A stretch of DNA of 64,000 bases from Arthrobacter sp. 9AX (GTDB lineage Bacteria > Actinomycetota > Actinomycetes > Actinomycetales > Micrococcaceae): positions 1,036,548-1,100,547 of the forward strand of contig NZ_LR733293.1 of the NCBI RefSeq assembly GCF_902506095.1. The letters run 5' to 3'. Position 1 is the first letter of the stretch; each line of letters begins with the position of its first letter. Shown piece after piece: positions 9,053 through 19,773 of this stretch. Below the pieces are notes generated by a model, which had not been told where the DNA came from, did not search any database, and saw nothing but the letters and a program-made list of their open reading frames with translations. Both the position numbers and the translations under genes were made by a program.

Positions 9053-9259
9053 ATGGCACTGGGAACCGTCAAGTGGTTCAACGCGGAAAAGGGCTACGGC
9101 TTCATTACCGTCGACGGCACGGACGATGACGTCTTTGTCCACTGGTCCGCAATTCAGGGTGAAGGGTACCGGGCCCTCGACGAAGGCCAGCGCGTGGAGC
9201 TGGAAGTCGGCGAAGGCGAGAAGGGCCCGCAGGCCGAAAGCGTCCGGCCTGCCGAGTGA
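9053..9259 (+). CDS. Cold shock protein, CspA family
   Basis: A 68-residue single cold shock domain. Both RNA-binding motifs are present: GYGFITVDG (RNP1, KGYGFI) and DVFVHWSAI (RNP2). Such proteins bind single-stranded nucleic acid and act as RNA chaperones. The ATG at 9053 gives the standard length; the frame stays open upstream but without family similarity. The stop overlaps the GTG of the next gene by four bases, so the two are translationally linked, an unusual partner for a cold shock gene. Confidence 0.93.
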   Translation: MALGTVKWFNAEKGYGFITVDGTDDDVFVHWSAIQGEGYRALDEGQRVELEVGEGEKGPQAESVRPAE

Positions 9260-10530
9260 ACAACGACTTCCTCCGTTCCGCGGGCATCCGCCGGACGCTC
9301 CTGGCAGCTGCCGCCTGCACAACCCTGGCCCTCACCGGGTGCTCCGGTTCCACCGGCAACGCCCGCGTGGAACGGGCGGAGGCTTCCGGGGACGGCGCCC
9401 TGAAGGTGGGGCTGATCCTCGACAGCACCGGCAGCAACGCCTTCCTGAACGCACCGCAACTGGCGGCCGTCAAGCTCGCCGTGCAGGAGATCAACGCCGC
9501 CGGCGGGCTTAAGGGCAAACGCGTGGAACTCCTCCCCACCGACACGGGGCTGGACACCGCCGGCCAGGCTCAGGCGCTTGTCGCCGCCAAGGCAGACGTT
9601 GTCATCGGCCCCACCGATTCCAGCCATGCGGCCGCAGCCATCGACGTCCTCTCCCGCGCCCGGACCACGCTTATTTCGCCCGCCAATACTGCCGCCGGGT
9701 TGAGTGCGGCCCGCAGCGGCGGCTATTACTTCCGGACCGCAGCGGCCGACGTCGCGCAGGGCCCGGTCCTCGTGAAGCTCGCCCGGGACGCCGGAGCCGC
9801 CACCGTCGCGGTGATGCATCAGGAGGGCTCCTACGGCACAGACCTGGCAGCCGCCGTCGCCAGCTCTGCTGAACAGTCCGGATTGGAAGTGGCCGCCACT
9901 GCCGGGTTCACAGCGGGTGATGCGGCGGTCGCGGCAGCCGCCGTGAACAAAGCCCACGCGGACGCCGTTATTGTTATCGCCCGGGACGGCACGCAGGGTG
10001 CCCTGGCCGAGTTGGGCAAGGCCGGTGTTGCGGGGAAGAAGGTCCTCCTCAGCGACGGTGCCTTCGCGCGCTACGGTTCCCGGCTGCCGGCCAAGTTTCT
10101 CGACGGCGCCCGGGCGCTGGTTCCCGGGGCGCTTCCCGACGCTGACTTCCAGGCCAGGCTTCTGACGGTGGACCCGGGCCTGAAGGACGTATCGTTTGCC
10201 GCCGAGGCCTATGATGCGGTGACCGTTGCTGCGCTGGCCGCCGCCCGTGCACAGGATGACGCCGGCCGCTCCATCGCGGCCAACCTGATCGCGGTTTCCG
10301 GGGGAGCGGGGGAAGGGTCCACCGGGGCAGCCGAAGCCTGCACCACCTACAAGGACTGCCGGGCAGCGCTGATGTCTGGCCCTGACATCAATTACGACGG
10401 CGAGTCGGGCCCGCTTGCCTTCGACGGCAACGGGGACATCACCTCTGCCACGTTCACCGTCTACACGTACGGAGCCGATAACAATCCTTCGGTCAGCCGC
10501 GTGGAGACCGCCGGGCGGGCCGCAGGCTGA
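9256..10530 (+). CDS. ABC transporter substrate-binding lipoprotein (branched-chain amino acid type)
   Basis: A 424-residue type 1 periplasmic-binding-fold protein. A lipoprotein signal is clear: basic start, hydrophobic core [15 protein letters not shown], with the lipobox cysteine near residue 29. The mature part begins [15 protein letters not shown] and continues with [17 protein letters not shown], typical of Leu/Ile/Val-binding-like proteins. No permease or ATPase gene is nearby: the flanking genes are a cold shock protein and groEL. It may serve a transporter encoded elsewhere or act as a sensor; the ligand is unknown. It starts at a GTG overlapping the upstream stop. Confidence 0.85.
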   Translation: MNNDFLRSAGIRRTLLAAAACTTLALTGCSGSTGNARVERAEASGDGALKVGLILDSTGSNAFLNAPQLAAVKLAVQEINAAGGLKGKRVELLPTDTGLDTAGQAQALVAAKADVVIGPTDSSHAAAAIDVLSRARTTLISPANTAAGLSAARSGGYYFRTAAADVAQGPVLVKLARDAGAATVAVMHQEGSYGTDLAAAVASSAEQSGLEVAATAGFTAGDAAVAAAAVNKAHADAVIVIARDGTQGALAELGKAGVAGKKVLLSDGAFARYGSRLPAKFLDGARALVPGALPDADFQARLLTVDPGLKDVSFAAEAYDAVTVAALAAARAQDDAGRSIAANLIAVSGGAGEGSTGAAEACTTYKDCRAALMSGPDINYDGESGPLAFDGNGDITSATFTVYTYGADNNPSVSRVETAGRAAG

Positions 10531-10573
10531 GCTTCGCCAACGGCTGAACCTGGTGACTATAGGGCTCCGTTCG

Positions 10574-12440
<1,867 letters not shown>

Positions 12441-12474
12441 CCCTTTCCTGCCGGGCCTGGTCCCGCGAAGACAT

Positions 12475-12508
12475 AAATGCGGCCCCCTCTTGTGAGGGGG
12501 CCGCATTT
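12475..12508 (+). terminator. Intrinsic terminator after groEL
   Basis: A perfect 15-bp stem, AAATGCGGCCCCCTC pairing with its complement, around a four-base TTGT loop. The run TTTGTTTG follows. It lies 35 bp after the groEL stop and also faces the end of the convergent solute-binding gene. Confidence 0.9.
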
Positions 12509-12591
12509 GTTTGTCCTCCTGGGAGTGTTGTCCGGATATGCAGCGTTAGGGCGCCGGAAGCCGGCTTTAGGTGGACAGAAACTCCAAGGGG

Positions 12592-13902
12592 CTACTTCCT
12601 GGCGCCGGCGAGCATCCCTTCGACTTCCTTCTTGAACGCGTCAGCGGCTGCCTGCGGGGTGAGTCTGTCATACAGGACCTCATCGGTGTACCGCTTGATC
12701 ACGTTCTGCACGCTGCCGGCACCTACGGGCGGGACCGGCGGTGCTCCCTCCATGTCAGGGGCGATGTCCTTCAGGAAGCCGACCACTGTGGTGTCCGCCG
12801 GCTTCAAGGACGGGGTGATGCTCTCCACGATCTCCGCATTGGTGGGCACGCCGCGGTCTGTCATCAGGATCGCCCCGGCCGCTGGGCTGTTGGCCAGGTA
12901 GTTGATGAAGGTGGCTGCGGCTGCGGGGTGCTTTGAGCGGGAGGAAGCGGACCAGAACATGGTGGGCTTGTAGTACATGCCGTTTGTTGCCGCGGAGCCG
13001 TCCATGCCGGGTGCGCGGAGCATCTTGATGTTGCTGCCGGTAGTGGCCTCAAGGGAGCCGAGCTGGTTTGTCCACCACCAGGCCATCCCCACCCGGTTGG
13101 TGCCGAAGAGGCTTTCTTCGAGGCCCGCGCCGGAATCTTCGGTAGCGACGCTTGCGGGCGGGCTGGCCTTCGAGTCGCGCTGTTCCTTCAGGCGTTCCCA
13201 GAAAGCGGCGGCCGTGGACGTGTCGAAGTCCAGCTTGCCGTCCGCTGAATAGAGGTTTTCGCCGTGCTGCCGCAGCCAGATGATCAGGTCCGCTTCGTTG
13301 GTGCCGTAGGCGGCCCCGTAGTTCTTGCCGTCACCCGCCGCACTGATCCTGGACGCCGTGGCCATGAAGTCATCCCAGGTCCACTTGGTGTCATCGGGGA
13401 GGGGAACGTTGGCAGCCTCGAACACCTTGGTGTTGGCCATCACCACATAGGCGTTCTGGCCGGTGCTCAGACCGTACTGGGCGCCGTCGTACTGGCCCGA
13501 CGCCAACCCTTCCTTGTCGAGCTTGGAGGTATCGATTCCGTCCTGCTTTGACAGGTCGAGGAGGGCTCCGCGTCCGCCGTACTCGGCGATGTACTTCTGG
13601 TCCATCTGAATGACGTCAGGCGCATCGTTCGCGGCGGTCTTGGTAGCGAGTTTGTCCCAGTAGCCGGCCCATTCGCCGGGCTCGGATTCGATCTTGATGT
13701 TGGGGTGTTCCGCTTCAAAAGCGTCGATGACCTTTTCGGTCTGGGAGTTGAGGTATTCGTTTCCCCACCACGCAAACCGCAGAGTGACTTCGTCGCTGTT
13801 GCCGGAGCCGCCGGAGGTGCCACAGCCCGTAGTGAGGAGGGAAAGGGCGACAGCCACTGCGCCGAGCTGGAACTTCCTCCGCCTGCCGGATGGAATCGTC
13901 AT
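12592..13902 (-). CDS. Extracellular solute-binding lipoprotein, sugar ABC type (family 1)
   Basis: A 436-residue carbohydrate ABC transporter binding protein. The N-terminus is a lipoprotein signal (basic RRRKFQ, hydrophobic AVAVALSLLTTGC with the lipobox cysteine). The mature protein starts VTLRFAWWGNEYLN and contains KWTWDDFMATASRIS, both typical of sugar-binding proteins. The ATG at 13902 has AAGGAAGG upstream. No permease genes adjoin it; downstream is the groEL terminator. LacI-type operator sequences lie 75-160 bp upstream, so it is probably sugar-responsive. The substrate is unknown. Confidence 0.88.
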   Translation of the reverse strand: MTIPSGRRRKFQLGAVAVALSLLTTGCGTSGGSGNSDEVTLRFAWWGNEYLNSQTEKVIDAFEAEHPNIKIESEPGEWAGYWDKLATKTAANDAPDVIQMDQKYIAEYGGRGALLDLSKQDGIDTSKLDKEGLASGQYDGAQYGLSTGQNAYVVMANTKVFEAANVPLPDDTKWTWDDFMATASRISAAGDGKNYGAAYGTNEADLIIWLRQHGENLYSADGKLDFDTSTAAAFWERLKEQRDSKASPPASVATEDSGAGLEESLFGTNRVGMAWWWTNQLGSLEATTGSNIKMLRAPGMDGSAATNGMYYKPTMFWSASSRSKHPAAAATFINYLANSPAAGAILMTDRGVPTNAEIVESITPSLKPADTTVVGFLKDIAPDMEGAPPVPPVGAGSVQNVIKRYTDEVLYDRLTPQAAADAFKKEVEGMLAGARK

Positions 13903-13980
13903 TGATGTGCCTTCCTTGTTCTGGTGATCACGCTTTTCCCGTGCCGGCAACGGGCCTCGGTGCCCGCCTTCCCGATTCTT

Positions 13981-14059
13981 AGAAAGCGCTTTCTCGTATG
14001 ACAAGGATTGTGCCTGCGACCACACGGCCGCGTCAAGGGATTTTCGGTAAACGCTTTCC
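13981..14059 (-). promoter_or_regulatory. Two LacI-family-type operator sequences upstream of the sugar-binding gene
   Basis: Bases 13981-13994 form a perfect 14-bp palindrome, AGAAAGCGCTTTCT. Bases 14046-14059 hold a related site, GGTAAACGCTTTCC, sharing the half AARCGCTTTC. Palindromes with a central CG flanked by A and T runs are typical of LacI-family regulators. They sit upstream of the binding-protein gene on the minus strand and before the divergent rnhA fusion. No LacI regulator gene is in the window. Confidence 0.65.
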
Positions 14060-14175
14060 GATACTTCCTCTTTTCGGCTGCCCGGGTGCGCCAGCTCCTG
14101 TAGGCGGCTGCAGGGCGGCGTTGGGGAAGGGCCGCGGACCCCCTCTTTGTCGGTGTCTTCTGGCAGGATGGACCG

Positions 14176-15255
14176 GTGACGATTACTGCAGCGGCCGACG
14201 GTTCGGCATTGGGAAACCCAGGCCCGGCCGGCTGGGCCTGGTATGTGAATGACGACTGCTGGCGCGCCGGCGGCTGGCCGCACGGCACCAACAACCAGGG
14301 CGAGCTGATGGCCGTCCTCGATCTTTTCCGGGCTACTGCGCACCTTCCCGGAGAGGACCTGCACATCCTCTGTGACAGCCAGTACGTCATCAACTCCATT
14401 ACCAAGTGGATGCCGGGCTGGAAGCGCAAGGGCTGGCGGAAGGCCGACGGCAAGCCCGTGCTGAATGTTGAGCTGCTCAAGGAACTGGACCGCGAACTCG
14501 CCGGGCGGAAATACCGGTTCGAATGGGTCAAGGGGCATGCCGGGCACCACCTGAACGAAGCCGCGGACGACCGCGCCCGGGCTGCTGCCACTGCCTATCA
14601 GCAAGGTGTTGCTGCCCGTTCTGGCCCCGGCTTTCCCGGCGCCCACCACCTGTCCGCCCCGGGGGCCCGCGCGGGCGGTGCCTCCTCGGCGCCGGTCCAG
14701 CCTCCCGCAGCGCCCGGAGAACCTGACCTCTTCAACCAGCAGGAACTGGCACAGCAGAACGCTGATCAGCCGAGCACCAGCCACCAGCAGCAACTGCCAC
14801 GGCAGGACCAGGACCAGTTGGACTTTGCCGGGCAGGACTTTGCCCAGTTGGACTTCGCCCAGCTGGATGACGCGGCCTTTGATCTGGCTGGCGCGACCGG
14901 CCAGGCCCAAACTGCGGCTCCCGAAGCGCTGGTGGAGGAGCTGGAACGGGAACTGCTGGGCCCCCTGGTCCGCGGCGATATCGGCCGGACGGCCGTCCTC
15001 CTGCACCCCGACTTCCTCGAGATCGGCAGTTCGGGACGGGTCTGGACCCGGGATGCCATGATGATGGCCCTGGAAGAGGACCCGGGCGAGCGGACCGATA
15101 TCGAGATCCTCGGCGCGGACCGTGTTGGCCCCAATGCAGTCCTGTTGACGTACCGGAGCTTCGCCCGCTCGGGTACAACACTCCGGAGCTCACTGTGGGT
15201 GCTCGACGGTGACCGCTGGCGGCTTCGGTTCCATCAAGGCACTCCGGAAGCCTGA
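14176..15255 (+). CDS. Ribonuclease HI fused to a DUF4440/SnoaL-like domain
   Basis: A 359-residue two-domain protein. Residues 1-145 are a complete RNase HI: the four carboxylates are in AADGSALGNPGP, NNQGELMAV, LCDSQYVINS and EAADDRA, with the handle-region KWMPGWKRKGWRKADG. It should cut RNA in RNA-DNA hybrids. A low-complexity linker rich in Gln, Asp and Ala follows (about 150-250), including repeated QLDFA-like units. Residues 255-359 (LVEELERELLGPL to the end) look like a DUF4440/NTF2-like domain (FLEIGSSGRVWTRDAM, LRSSLWVLDGDRWRLRFHQG). Both domains are in one uninterrupted frame. The GTG at 14176 has AGGATGG upstream. What the second domain binds is unknown. Confidence 0.85.
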   Translation: MTITAAADGSALGNPGPAGWAWYVNDDCWRAGGWPHGTNNQGELMAVLDLFRATAHLPGEDLHILCDSQYVINSITKWMPGWKRKGWRKADGKPVLNVELLKELDRELAGRKYRFEWVKGHAGHHLNEAADDRARAAATAYQQGVAARSGPGFPGAHHLSAPGARAGGASSAPVQPPAAPGEPDLFNQQELAQQNADQPSTSHQQQLPRQDQDQLDFAGQDFAQLDFAQLDDAAFDLAGATGQAQTAAPEALVEELERELLGPLVRGDIGRTAVLLHPDFLEIGSSGRVWTRDAMMMALEEDPGERTDIEILGADRVGPNAVLLTYRSFARSGTTLRSSLWVLDGDRWRLRFHQGTPEA

Positions 15256-15288
15256 CAGAGGCGCACGGCGTGCCCGGGTCCGGCCGGC

Positions 15289-15576
15289 CTAGCTGAACCG
15301 CTGGGTGTTTCCTTGCTCTGCCTGGGCGTAGGTGGTAGCCGCCGAGGCCAGGGCCATGTTGATCGAAGCGAGCGATGCTTCCACCCGCCCCTGGGTGATG
15401 GTCCATTCCGTGACGAGGGCTTGGAAGTTGGTGGCCGCGGAGCCGCGCCAGGAGCCCTGGAGCTCGTCCAGTCCCCGTTTCATGGCCTGGACGTCTGCGC
15501 TGATCCTGTCCACGGTGGCCTGGACGTTGGCCGACTTGAGCTGCAGGAGTTCGGTGTCGACGGAGATGATGCTCAT
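15289..15576 (-). CDS. WXG100-family protein (ESAT-6-like), orphan
   Basis: A 95-residue helical-hairpin protein with the family turn SWRG (W43-G45) midway between two amphipathic helices. There is no signal peptide. WXG100 proteins are substrates of type VII secretion. No ESX genes (eccC, mycosin, eccD) or partner WXG gene lie nearby, so secretion would depend on a system elsewhere. It lies downstream of the histidine kinase on the same strand, separated by 170 bp. Confidence 0.85.
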   Translation of the reverse strand: MSIISVDTELLQLKSANVQATVDRISADVQAMKRGLDELQGSWRGSAATNFQALVTEWTITQGRVEASLASINMALASAATTYAQAEQGNTQRFS

Positions 15577-15746
15577 GGCAGTGCCTTTCGCTGTAGGGGC
15601 AGCGTGTGCTCCCGTGCCCGGCTGGTCCGGACTTCTGCAACGAGCTTAGGAAAGCGGCCGCCCGCATGCGATGGACCCTGGCCGCTATGTGGATAACGAG
15701 GCAAAGGCGCGGCGGTCCCGATACAACGGTCCCCCCGCGGCGGCCC

Positions 15747-17288
15747 CTATGCGGTCTGCCGGGGGAAAGTCCCCAGATCCTCGGTTTCGAACGTCTCCGT
15801 TGCAGCTGCCCGGGAGCCGCCCGCATCTGACGTGTCTCGCCCTGACGCGGCGCTGCCCGGCGCGTCTTCGCGCTGCGGAAGGCTGACCACCAGGGTGGCC
15901 CCGCCGCCGTCGGTATTCTGCACCCGCACGGAACCGCCATGGGATCCCACGATGGCTGCCACAATGGCCAGGCCCAGGCCGCTGCCGCCGGTCTCACGCG
16001 TGCGGGACGTGTCCGCGCGGTAGAAGCGTTCGAAAACCTTGGAGGCATCTTCCTCGGAGATGCCCGGCCCGTGGTCGCGGACTTCAACGACGGACCGCTG
16101 GCGCCCGTCCTCTGAACGGCGAACGCCGACAGCTAGTTCGATGGGGGTGTTCTCCGGGGTGTAACGGAGGGCGTTGCCCACCAGGTTGCCCACCACCTGC
16201 CGGAGTTTGGCCTCGTCGCCCAGGGCGGGCGCGGGAGCCGCGGAGCCGCCGTCGAGCCCCACCAGCGAAATGACCCGCGAACGCGAACTGGCCTGCGTAT
16301 CCACCACGGCATCGTGGGCGATCAGCTGCAGGTCCACGGGCTTTTGCTGCAGGGGCCGTTGCTCGTCAAGGCGGGCCAGCAGCAGCAGGTCCTCCACCAT
16401 GGAGCCCATGCGCTTGGCTTCGCTTTCGATCCTTCCCATGGCCGTGGCGACGTCCTCGTCGGTGGCCAGGGCGCCGTGCCGGTACAACTCGGAGAAACCG
16501 CGGATGGTCACCAGCGGGGTCCGCAGTTCATGCGAGGCGTCGGCAGCGAACCGGCGCATCCTCGCCTCCGAGGCCGTGCGGGCGGCGAAGGCCGTTTCGA
16601 TGTGCGCCAGCATGGCGTTCAGCGAACTGCTCAGCCGGCCGAGCTCGGTGCCGGGGTTCTCCACCTCCACACGGCGGGAGAGGTCTCCGGCAGCGATCGC
16701 GGCCGCCGTTTTCTCTACCCGGGCCAGCGGCCGGAAGGCACGGGACACCGTCCAGCTGGCGATCAGGGACGCCAGCAGCAGCGTCAGCAGCCCGACTCCG
16801 GTTACCACGAGCGTGGCGTGCTTCAACACATCATCCACACCCTGCAGCGACAACCCAATGACCACCACCGCCGTGGTCTGGTTGGTCTGGACCGTCACCG
16901 CAACAACCCGCCAGTTCTCCCCGTCGGTCCCCCTGACCTGGTACGGGACACCGCCGCGCGACTGGGCCTGCTCAACGGTAATGGAGCTGATGTCCGGATG
17001 GTTTACGGGGTCCCCGCCAAACGGAACCGGATCCTGGCCGGGCGCAAAAAGTATCAGCGAATAGTCGGTGGGAACGGTCGGGTTCGGGGCCTGGAGCTGC
17101 GTGAACGAGCGCTGCTTCCCGGCCAGCTCAACGGCGGCGTGCAGCTTGTCGTCCACCTGGCCCTGCAGGTAGCTGTACAGGAGGGTCAGGGTGCCCGCTC
17201 CGGTCACTGTCAGGGCAACGATGAGCAGGGCCATGATCATGGCCACCAGTTGCGTCCTGAGGGAGGCCGACTTCCAACGCTGCAGCAA
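15747..17288 (-). CDS. Two-component sensor histidine kinase (HAMP, HisKA, HATPase_c)
   Basis: A 513-residue membrane kinase. It has transmembrane helices at about 12-38 and 158-180 around an extracytoplasmic sensor loop of about 120 residues. A HAMP segment follows (FRPLARVEKTAAAIAAGD). The dimerisation helix has ASHELRTPL (phospho-accepting H253), and the ATPase domain shows N, G1 and G2 boxes (VVGNLVGNALRYTP, DHGPGISEED, GGSGLGLAIV). The arrangement matches TcrY/PrrB-like kinases of Actinobacteria. A TTG start lies 3 bp after the response-regulator stop, so the pair is one operon. The signal sensed is unknown. Confidence 0.92.
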   Translation of the reverse strand: MLQRWKSASLRTQLVAMIMALLIVALTVTGAGTLTLLYSYLQGQVDDKLHAAVELAGKQRSFTQLQAPNPTVPTDYSLILFAPGQDPVPFGGDPVNHPDISSITVEQAQSRGGVPYQVRGTDGENWRVVAVTVQTNQTTAVVVIGLSLQGVDDVLKHATLVVTGVGLLTLLLASLIASWTVSRAFRPLARVEKTAAAIAAGDLSRRVEVENPGTELGRLSSSLNAMLAHIETAFAARTASEARMRRFAADASHELRTPLVTIRGFSELYRHGALATDEDVATAMGRIESEAKRMGSMVEDLLLLARLDEQRPLQQKPVDLQLIAHDAVVDTQASSRSRVISLVGLDGGSAAPAPALGDEAKLRQVVGNLVGNALRYTPENTPIELAVGVRRSEDGRQRSVVEVRDHGPGISEEDASKVFERFYRADTSRTRETGGSGLGLAIVAAIVGSHGGSVRVQNTDGGGATLVVSLPQREDAPGSAASGRDTSDAGGSRAAATETFETEDLGTFPRQTA

Positions 17289-17290
17289 GG

Positions 17291-18001
17291 TCAGCGCTTT
17301 TCTGCCGTTCGAAGCACGTAACCCACACCGCGCTTGGTCTGGATCAGGGCAGGAGCTTCAGGATCGATGTCCACCTTCCGGCGGAGGTAGGAGATGTAGG
17401 ACTCCACGATGGAGGCATCCCCATTGAAGTTGTACTCCCACACATGGTCCAGGATCTGCGACTTGGACAGCACCCGGTTCGGGTTGAGCATGAGGTAGCG
17501 GAGCAGCTTGAATTCGGTGGGGGAGAGCTCGATGACGGTGCCGCCGCGGCGCACTTCGTGGGCGTCGTCGTCGAGTTCCAGGTCATCGACGCGGATCACG
17601 GCGTCGTCGTCGAGCAAGGGCTGGGTCCGGCGCAGGACGGCGCGGATCCTGGCTACAACTTCGTCCAGGCTGAAGGGTTTGGTGACGTAGTCGTCGCCGC
17701 CTACAGTGAGGCCGGTGACCTTGTCCTCGGTGTCGTCCTTGGCCGTCAGGAACAGGACGGGGAAGTGCTTGCCGGAAGCGCGCAGACGGCGGGTAACGGT
17801 GAACCCGTCCATGTCCGGGAGCATCACGTCCAGGACGGCGAGGTCCGGTGCGTGCAGGTCCGCAGCGGCGAGGGCTTCGCGTCCGTTGGCTGCGGAGACC
17901 ACGTCGAATCCAGCGAACCGCAGGGAGGTGGAAAGCAGCTCGCGGATGTTGGGTTCGTCATCCACCACGAGGAGCTTCGCTTCAGGGCCGTTCTTGTTCA
18001 T
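17291..18001 (-). CDS. OmpR/PhoB-family response regulator
   Basis: A 236-residue regulator. The receiver domain has the acidic pair D14-D15, phospho-acceptor D58 in VLDVMLPD, T86 and K108. The winged-helix DNA-binding domain includes IELSPTEFKLLRYLMLNPNR and ends KRGVGYVLRTAEKR. The ATG at 18001 begins just before the receiver fold; upstream codons are not conserved. It forms an operon with the downstream kinase. A perfect 8-1-8 palindrome 12 bp upstream of the start may be an autoregulatory operator. Confidence 0.94.
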   Translation of the reverse strand: MNKNGPEAKLLVVDDEPNIRELLSTSLRFAGFDVVSAANGREALAAADLHAPDLAVLDVMLPDMDGFTVTRRLRASGKHFPVLFLTAKDDTEDKVTGLTVGGDDYVTKPFSLDEVVARIRAVLRRTQPLLDDDAVIRVDDLELDDDAHEVRRGGTVIELSPTEFKLLRYLMLNPNRVLSKSQILDHVWEYNFNGDASIVESYISYLRRKVDIDPEAPALIQTKRGVGYVLRTAEKR

Positions 18002-18013
18002 GTTCCCATCATG

Positions 18014-18030
18014 CTCCCAGACTCTGGGAG
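18014..18030 (-). promoter_or_regulatory. Perfect 17-bp palindrome before the response-regulator gene
   Basis: CTCCCAGA-C-TCTGGGAG, arms of 8 with one central base, ends 12 bp before the response-regulator ATG. It is either an operator (autoregulation is common in this family) or a hairpin close to the ribosome site. No T-run follows on the minus strand, which argues against a terminator for the upstream helicase gene. Confidence 0.5.
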
Positions 18031-18113
18031 TTGTCTGGATATCTGTTGGAAGCCCGTTGTGAACCGGCCGTGGACGGCGGGCCCCCAGACGGCACTGCCG
18101 GCCAACGTGCAGA

Positions 18114-19760
18114 CTACTCCGCCGTTTCCACGTCCTTGGCGTCCATGATCCGGTAGGCGTAACCCTGTTCGGCGAGGAAGCGCTGGCGCTTCGCGGCGAA
18201 GTCCTGGTCCAGCGTGTCCCGGGCCACGAGTGAGTAGAACCGGGCTGCCCGGCCGTCCTTCTTGGGCCGCAGCAGCCGGCCAAGCCGCTGCGCCTCCTCC
18301 TGACGGGACCCGAAGGACCCCGACACCTGGATCGCAACCGACGCCTCCGGCAAGTCGATAGAGAAGTTTGCCACCTTCGAGACCACAAGCGTCTGAATTT
18401 CCCCGGCCCGGAAGGCATCAAAGAGTTTCTGGCGCACCTTCACGGTGGTGTCGCCCTTGATGACCGGGGCCTGGAGGCGTTCGCCGAGCTCGTCCAGCTG
18501 GTCGATGTACTGGCCGATGACCAGCAGCTGTTCCCCGCTGTGCCGGGCCACCAGCTGCTCCACCACCTGTGTCTTGGACTCGGACGTGGCGCAGAGCCTG
18601 TATTTGTCCGCGTCGTCAGCCATGGCGTAGGCAACCCGCTCATCCCGCGGCAGGTCCACCCGGACCTCTACACAGTCGGCAGGGGCGATGTAGCCCTGGG
18701 ACTCGATGTCCTTCCACGGGGCGTCGTACCGCTTCGGTCCAATCAGGCTGAAGACCTCGCCCTCCCGGCCGTCCTCGCGCACCAGCGTTGCGGTGAGGCC
18801 CAGACGGCGCCTGGCCTGCAGGTCAGCTGTCATCCGGAAAATCGGCGCTGGCAGCAGGTGGACTTCGTCGTAGATGATCAGGCCCCAGTCGTGCCCGTCC
18901 ACCAGCTCCAGGTGCGGGTACAGCCCGCCGCGCTTGGTGGTGAGCACCTGGTACGTGGCAATGGTGACGGGACGTACTTCCTTGAGGGCTCCCGAGTATT
19001 CGCCGATCTCATCCTCGGTGAGTGACGTGCGTTTGAGCAGCTCGTCCTTCCATTGCCGGGCCGCAACGGTGTTGGTGACCAGGATCAAGGTGGTAGTTGA
19101 GCCGGTGGCCATGGCCGCGGCACCCACCAGGGTTTTACCGGCCCCGCACGGAAGGACCACTACTCCGCTGCCGCCGGCCCAGAAGTTGTCGCTGGCCATC
19201 TGCTGGTACGGCCGCAGCTTCCAGCCATCCTCGTTCAGCGCGATGAGGTGCGGGGTGCCGTCCACGTAACCGGCCAGGTCCTCGGCAGGCCAGCCGATCT
19301 TGAGCAGGAGCTGCTTAAGCTGCCCGCGCTGGGAGGCATGCACCACCACGGTTTCGCCATCAATCCGCGGGCCGAGGAGCGGCTGGATCTTCTTGGAACG
19401 GATCACTTCCTCAAGCACCGGATAGTCGTCGGTGCGCATCACCAGCCCGTGCTGCGGGTCCTTTTCCAGGCGCAGCCGGCCGTACCGGGACATCGTCTCC
19501 TCGACGTCGATCAGCAGCGAATGCGGCACCGGGAACCGTGAGTATTTCAGCAGCGTGTCCAGGACCCGTTCGGCGTCCAGCCCGGCTGCGCGCGCATTCC
19601 ACAGTCCCAGCGGCGTCAGCCGGTAGCTGTGGACATGCTCGGGCGCGCGTTCCAGTTCGGCGAAGGGCGCAATGGCGTGCCGGGCTTCGGTGGCGAGCTC
19701 GTGGTCCACCTCGAGGAGGATGGTTTTGTCGCTCTGGACTATCAGGGGTCCGTCGTTCAC
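18114..19760 (-). CDS. XPB/ERCC3-type DNA repair helicase
   Basis: A 548-residue superfamily 2 helicase resembling the Mycobacterium XPB protein in length and order: N-terminal domain, Walker A VLPCGAGKTLVGA, DEVH box (IIYDEVHLL), motif III LTATLVRED, motif VI region QRLGRLLRPKKDGR. Bacterial XPB is a 3'-5' ATP-dependent helicase thought to act in DNA repair. The GTG at 19760 was chosen: it lies 13 bp after the upstream partner's stop, and the longer reading overlaps that gene. The upstream gene is the usual bacterial XPB companion. Confidence 0.92.
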   Translation of the reverse strand: MNDGPLIVQSDKTILLEVDHELATEARHAIAPFAELERAPEHVHSYRLTPLGLWNARAAGLDAERVLDTLLKYSRFPVPHSLLIDVEETMSRYGRLRLEKDPQHGLVMRTDDYPVLEEVIRSKKIQPLLGPRIDGETVVVHASQRGQLKQLLLKIGWPAEDLAGYVDGTPHLIALNEDGWKLRPYQQMASDNFWAGGSGVVVLPCGAGKTLVGAAAMATGSTTTLILVTNTVAARQWKDELLKRTSLTEDEIGEYSGALKEVRPVTIATYQVLTTKRGGLYPHLELVDGHDWGLIIYDEVHLLPAPIFRMTADLQARRRLGLTATLVREDGREGEVFSLIGPKRYDAPWKDIESQGYIAPADCVEVRVDLPRDERVAYAMADDADKYRLCATSESKTQVVEQLVARHSGEQLLVIGQYIDQLDELGERLQAPVIKGDTTVKVRQKLFDAFRAGEIQTLVVSKVANFSIDLPEASVAIQVSGSFGSRQEEAQRLGRLLRPKKDGRAARFYSLVARDTLDQDFAAKRQRFLAEQGYAYRIMDAKDVETAE

Positions 19761-19773
19761 GCGGGGAGGTCCT

